7,791 bases of DNA. Origin: Promethearchaeota archaeon (lineage in GTDB: Archaea > Asgardarchaeota > Lokiarchaeia > Sigynarchaeales > SOKP01). Shown here one piece after another: positions 5,344 through 7,791 of the stretch. Each line of letters begins with the position of its first letter. Within the stretch, counting starts at the first letter, position 1. Both the position numbers and the translations under genes were made by a program. The stretch covers positions 1 to 7,791 of the forward strand of contig JAHLWT010000190.1 of NCBI GenBank assembly GCA_019057775.1, written 5' to 3'. The notes below the pieces were generated by a model. It was not told where the DNA came from and did no database searches. It saw only the letters and a program-made list of their open reading frames with translations.

Positions 5344-7496
5344 AAGAAGATAATAAATACCTAAAACTTGATTTCAGCGATATAAATACTCCCTTCGCTA
5401 TGGATCGGCGTGATTTCTTGAAATACCTTGGCGGTGGTATAGTTATCGTTTTCTCCGTTAGTGAATTTTCAATTCTCAAGGGAGCGGTACTCCCTCAAAG
5501 ACAGATGCCATCTGATTTTAATGCTTACCTGAGAATCGGAGAAGACGGCCGTGTCAGTTGTCTAACAGGCAAGATAGAAATGGGGCAGGGGATTATAACC
5601 TCTCTTGCCCAGATGCTGGCTGAAGAGGTGGATGTACAATTGGGAAATGTAGATATGGTTATGGGTGATACAGATCTCTGTCCATGGGATATGGGAACAT
5701 TCGGATCAAGGACCACACGATTCTTTGGGCCGCCTCTCAGGGCTGCAGCTGCTGAGGCTAGAGCGGTCCTGATTGAATTAGCTGCTGAATACCTTAAATT
5801 GCCAATCGGTCAATTGAAAGTAAATGAGGGTGTAATATTTGATGTAAAGAATGGTGAAAATCAGGTGAATTATGCTCAACTAACAAAAGGGAAAAAGATT
5901 GTAAAATTCCTCCGGGAGAAGCCACCTGTGAAAGATCCGTCAGAGTTTAAAATAATAGGTAAACCTATATTAAGACAAGATGCCCTTGAAAAAGTTACCG
6001 GTGAAGCAAAGTTTGCAGGAGATATCCGCCTTCCTGGCTTATTGTATGCAGAGATCTTGAGACCGCCTGCACATGGTGCCAGGTTAAAGAGTCTGGACAC
6101 ATCTGCCATTGAAAATATTAAAGGCATTGAAATAGTCAAGGTAGAAGAATTTGTAGCTGTTCTTCATGAATCTCCGGATATTGCGAAAGAAGCCATTTCT
6201 AAAGTAAAAGCAGAATTTGATTCTCCGGAAGTTACGGTCAACGATAAGACCATTTTCAAACACCTCCTCAGTGTGGCATCAGAAAGTAACCTGGTTGCAG
6301 AGGGTGGAAATCTAAAGGAAGGCCGTGAACTCTCTGATATGATTTTTGAAGAAGAATACCTGAACAGCTATGTTGCTCACGCCCCAATTGAAAATCATAC
6401 TGCAACAGCTATGATGGAAGGAGACAAGATCACAATATGGGCATCCACCCAGACACCTTTCAGGGCCAAAGAAGAAATTGCCGATGTGCTTGATCTTCCT
6501 GAACAAAATGTCCGTATAATGCCAATTTTTGTCGGAGGAGGGTTTGGCGGGAAATCCAATAATCGACAGGTAAATGAGGCAGCACGGTTAACCAAAAGAA
6601 CCGGAAAACCTGTACAGGTTGCCTGGACCCGCAGAGAGGAATTCTTTTATGACACGTTCAGACCTGCTGCGGTTGTAAAAATAACATCGGGTATCACAAA
6701 TTCAGGGGAAATATCATTATGGGATTACGGTGTTTATTTTGCCGGGGAACGGGGCAGCCAGCAATTTTATGCTATTCCTCATCACAGAACATTGACTTAT
6801 GGTTCGGGGTGGAGTGGGTCCCGGGGAGTACACCCTTTTGGTACAGGGCCATGGCGTGCGCCTGCCAATAACACGAATACATTTGCCAGGGAATCACAGA
6901 TTGATATTATGGCTATCAAGGCAGGTATGGATCCCTTGGAATTCCGCCTCGAGAACCTGACACATGAAAAAATGAGGGTGGTACTTACTGCAGCTGCAAA
7001 GAAGTTCGGATGGCCACCAGTTAAAGAAAAGGCGGGCAGGGGATATGGAATTGCGTGTGGCACCGATTCGGGTACATATGTTGCACTTATTGCAGAAGTG
7101 GAAGTGGATAAAAAAACAGGACATGTCCAGGTTAAACGTGTTGTTTGTGCCCAGGATATGGGCCTGGTGATAAACCCGGAAGGGGCAAAATTGCAGATAG
7201 AAGGTTGTATTACAATGGGTTTAGGATATGCTCTCACTGAGGAAATTCAATTTGATGGTGGAAGAATTCATAACCAGAATTTTGATACGTATGAAATCAC
7301 ACGATTTTCCTGGACTCCAAAAATCGATACAGTACTGATAGATGCAGATGATTCGCCTGCACAGGGAGGCGGTGAACCGGCCATCATATGTATGGGTGGT
7401 GTAATTGCTAATGCAATCTTCGATGCAATCGGGGCCCGGTTATTCCAGCTCCCCATGACCCCTGAACGGATACTGGAAGCAATACATAAGGGCTGA
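5340..7496 (+). CDS. Molybdopterin-binding large subunit, IorB type, copy 2 (xanthine dehydrogenase family)
   Basis: A 718-residue paralogue of the preceding gene with the same architecture. It has a twin-arginine signal (DRRDFLK at 22-28, hydrophobic to ~47, no obvious cleavage site), GKIEMGQG at 77-84, hammerhead start VTGEAKFAGD (219-228), GGGFGGK at 399-405, GTGPWRAP at 501-508 (Arg506) and GGGEPA at 676-681 with likely catalytic Glu679. All key motifs are intact, so nothing marks it as a decaying copy. Differences from copy 1 cluster near the presumed pocket: Ser406 against Ile405, Pro504 against Ala499, and a 4-residue longer loop GWSGSRGVHPF (490-500). It ends with HKG after the shared ILEAI, three residues beyond copy 1. 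The start overlaps the previous stop (ATGA), and only a weak GGAAG at 5331-5335 precedes it, so translation probably depends on coupling. It may compete for, or share, the single FeS subunit. The substrate is unknown; Ser in place of the purine-binding Glu argues against purines. Confidence 0.93.
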   Translation: MKEDNKYLKLDFSDINTPFAMDRRDFLKYLGGGIVIVFSVSEFSILKGAVLPQRQMPSDFNAYLRIGEDGRVSCLTGKIEMGQGIITSLAQMLAEEVDVQLGNVDMVMGDTDLCPWDMGTFGSRTTRFFGPPLRAAAAEARAVLIELAAEYLKLPIGQLKVNEGVIFDVKNGENQVNYAQLTKGKKIVKFLREKPPVKDPSEFKIIGKPILRQDALEKVTGEAKFAGDIRLPGLLYAEILRPPAHGARLKSLDTSAIENIKGIEIVKVEEFVAVLHESPDIAKEAISKVKAEFDSPEVTVNDKTIFKHLLSVASESNLVAEGGNLKEGRELSDMIFEEEYLNSYVAHAPIENHTATAMMEGDKITIWASTQTPFRAKEEIADVLDLPEQNVRIMPIFVGGGFGGKSNNRQVNEAARLTKRTGKPVQVAWTRREEFFYDTFRPAAVVKITSGITNSGEISLWDYGVYFAGERGSQQFYAIPHHRTLTYGSGWSGSRGVHPFGTGPWRAPANNTNTFARESQIDIMAIKAGMDPLEFRLENLTHEKMRVVLTAAAKKFGWPPVKEKAGRGYGIACGTDSGTYVALIAEVEVDKKTGHVQVKRVVCAQDMGLVINPEGAKLQIEGCITMGLGYALTEEIQFDGGRIHNQNFDTYEITRFSWTPKIDTVLIDADDSPAQGGGEPAIICMGGVIANAIFDAIGARLFQLPMTPERILEAIHKG
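6247..6331 (+). repeat. Highly conserved DNA patch shared with the first large-subunit gene (copy 2)
   Basis: Partner of the patch at 4115-4199, offset by 2132 bases. The mismatches are one base at 6291, one in the following GTTGCAG/GTTGAAG codon pair and one in the AAG/GAG codon pair. The direction of transfer cannot be told from two sequences. Confidence 0.75.
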
Positions 7497-7570
7497 ATCT
7501 GCTGTGCAACTACAAACCTCCAACAAACTGATTTAGTTACATGCACCGCAAAGCACAAACCTTGAAAAAT

Positions 7571-7602
7571 GAGTAGGGGCAATCGGCCGATTGCCCCTAC
7601 TC
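7571..7602. repeat. Perfect 32-base palindrome, REP-like
   Basis: GAGTAGGGGCAATCGG (7571-7586) is followed at once by its exact reverse complement (7587-7602), with no loop base between. It lies 75 bases after the operon's last stop. No T-run follows (the next bases are CGTTCAGA), so it is not a typical intrinsic terminator, although a hairpin in the RNA could still stop exonucleases or slow polymerase. GTAGGGGC-based palindromes of this kind occur as dispersed intergenic repeats in several phyla, by my recollection. Bases 7497-7570 before it show nothing further. Confidence 0.8.
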
Positions 7603-7603
7603 C

Positions 7604-7630
7604 GTTCAGACCCTAATGTTCAGACCCTAA
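7604..7630. repeat. Direct repeat of GTTCAGACCCTAA
   Basis: The 13-mer GTTCAGACCCTAA occurs at 7604-7616 and again at 7618-7630, one base apart. The second copy runs into the left arm of the larger stem-loop element. It directly follows the palindrome, so the repeat may mark an insertion edge or a duplicated end of that element. Confidence 0.75.
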
Positions 7631-7698
7631 GGGTTTCTCCATCCCAAAGGGATTCCTCCGGGAGCAGGGACGCCTATGGCGGAAAATCCTTAGGGTCT
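7622..7698. repeat. 77-base inverted-repeat element with internal hairpins
   Basis: AGACCCTAAGG (7622-7632) pairs with CCTTAGGGTCT (7688-7698). With one G-T pair the stem extends to 15 bp (7622-7636 against 7684-7698). Between the arms lie ATCCC-AAA-GGGAT (7641-7653), CTC-CGG-GAG (7656-7664) and CGCC-TAT-GGCG (7671-7681), each with a 3-base loop, giving a cloverleaf-like fold. An alternative pairs CTCC (7637-7640) with GGAG (7661-7664). It encodes no protein and lacks tRNA hallmarks. It is most likely a structured intergenic repeat or small non-autonomous mobile element; a role in ending or stabilising the operon transcript is possible. Confidence 0.65.
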
Positions 7699-7733
7699 TT
7701 CCTAAAAATCACCTGGAATTGATATATAGTTAG

Positions 7734-7741
7734 TATATTTA
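7734..7741 (+). promoter_or_regulatory. Possible -7 element before the downstream gene
   Basis: TATATTTA matches 7 of 8 positions of TAnnTTTG and ends 29 bases before an ATG at 7771. The nearest TTG (7719-7721) is too close to be a good -33 element, and the area is AT-rich, so chance is a real alternative. Confidence 0.22.
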
Positions 7742-7770
7742 TAAATCCAAATCCAACACAACAAAACTTA

Positions 7771-7791
7771 ATGCCTGACAAACCCAACAAT
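7771..7791 (+). CDS. Possible start of a further gene, cut by the window edge
   Basis: An ATG at 7771 opens seven codons (MPDKPNN) that run to the end of the window. The leader before it is A- and C-rich with no Shine-Dalgarno sequence, like the leader of the gene at 313. The product cannot be guessed from seven residues. Confidence 0.35.

Noticed and set aside
6797..7237. 146-codon minus-strand open frame opposite copy 2
   Set aside because: A similar antisense frame occurs opposite copy 1 (4635-4895), so it simply mirrors the conserved coding sequence; no recognisable domain.
3211..7496. One large-subunit gene split by a frameshift
   Set aside because: Each frame is a complete 710- or 718-residue large subunit with its own start, twin-arginine signal and full motif set; they are tandem paralogues.
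3211..7496. Purine-degrading xanthine dehydrogenase
   Set aside because: The purine-binding Glu after GGGFGGK is Ile or Ser, there is no FAD subunit, and no purine catabolism gene is nearby.
7571..7602. Intrinsic terminator of the operon
   Set aside because: The palindrome has no T-run after it and no loop; it fits a dispersed repeat better, though some effect on the transcript end is possible.
7622..7698. tRNA-like gene, suggested by the 77-base length and cloverleaf-like pairing
   Set aside because: The outer stem is 15 bp instead of 7, the inner stems are 3-5 bp with 3-base loops, and the conserved D-loop and GTTCRA T-loop bases are missing.

Overview
The window carries one compact plus-strand operon for a molybdenum hydroxylase, flanked by repeat-rich intergenic DNA. 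AT-rich leaders without Shine-Dalgarno sequences before the first two genes, TAnnTTTG-like hexamer relatives and GACTG-type / CACCCTGTGAAA-type intergenic repeats suggest a member of the Bacteroidota. This is an inference from style, not from a marker gene. The strong AGGAGG sites before two of the genes are less typical of that phylum.

Layout: bases 1-312 hold no gene but contain a short 14-base tandem repeat and a pair of modular palindromic repeats. Bases 313-1002 encode an unrecognised multi-spanning membrane protein. After 50 bases comes a 560-residue fusion protein, with XdhC/CoxI maturation factor in front and a MocA-type molybdenum cofactor cytidylyltransferase behind. It is followed, each with a 4-base ATGA stop/start overlap, by a [2Fe-2S] small subunit (IorA/CoxS type, 160 aa) and two tandem paralogous molybdopterin-binding large subunits (IorB type, 710 and 718 aa). 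Both large subunits begin with a twin-arginine motif. Bases 7497-7770 hold a perfect 32-base palindrome, a 13-base direct repeat and a 77-base element with a 15-bp outer stem. A possible next gene starts at 7771 and runs off the window.

How they may work together: the fusion protein would convert Moco to molybdopterin cytosine dinucleotide (MCD), protect or sulfurate it and hand it to the large subunit. The FeS subunit carries electrons away from the Mo site, and the twin-arginine signals on the large subunits would export the folded complexes with the FeS subunit as passenger. No FAD subunit (CoxM type) and no cytochrome c subunit are encoded here, so the electron acceptor is not visible.

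The most interesting point is one FeS subunit serving two diverged large subunits. They keep the catalytic glutamate and cofactor motifs but differ around the substrate pocket. They also share an internal DNA patch far more alike than its surroundings, which suggests gene conversion. The substrate cannot be named from the sequence, but both copies lack the glutamate that xanthine dehydrogenase uses to hold purines.
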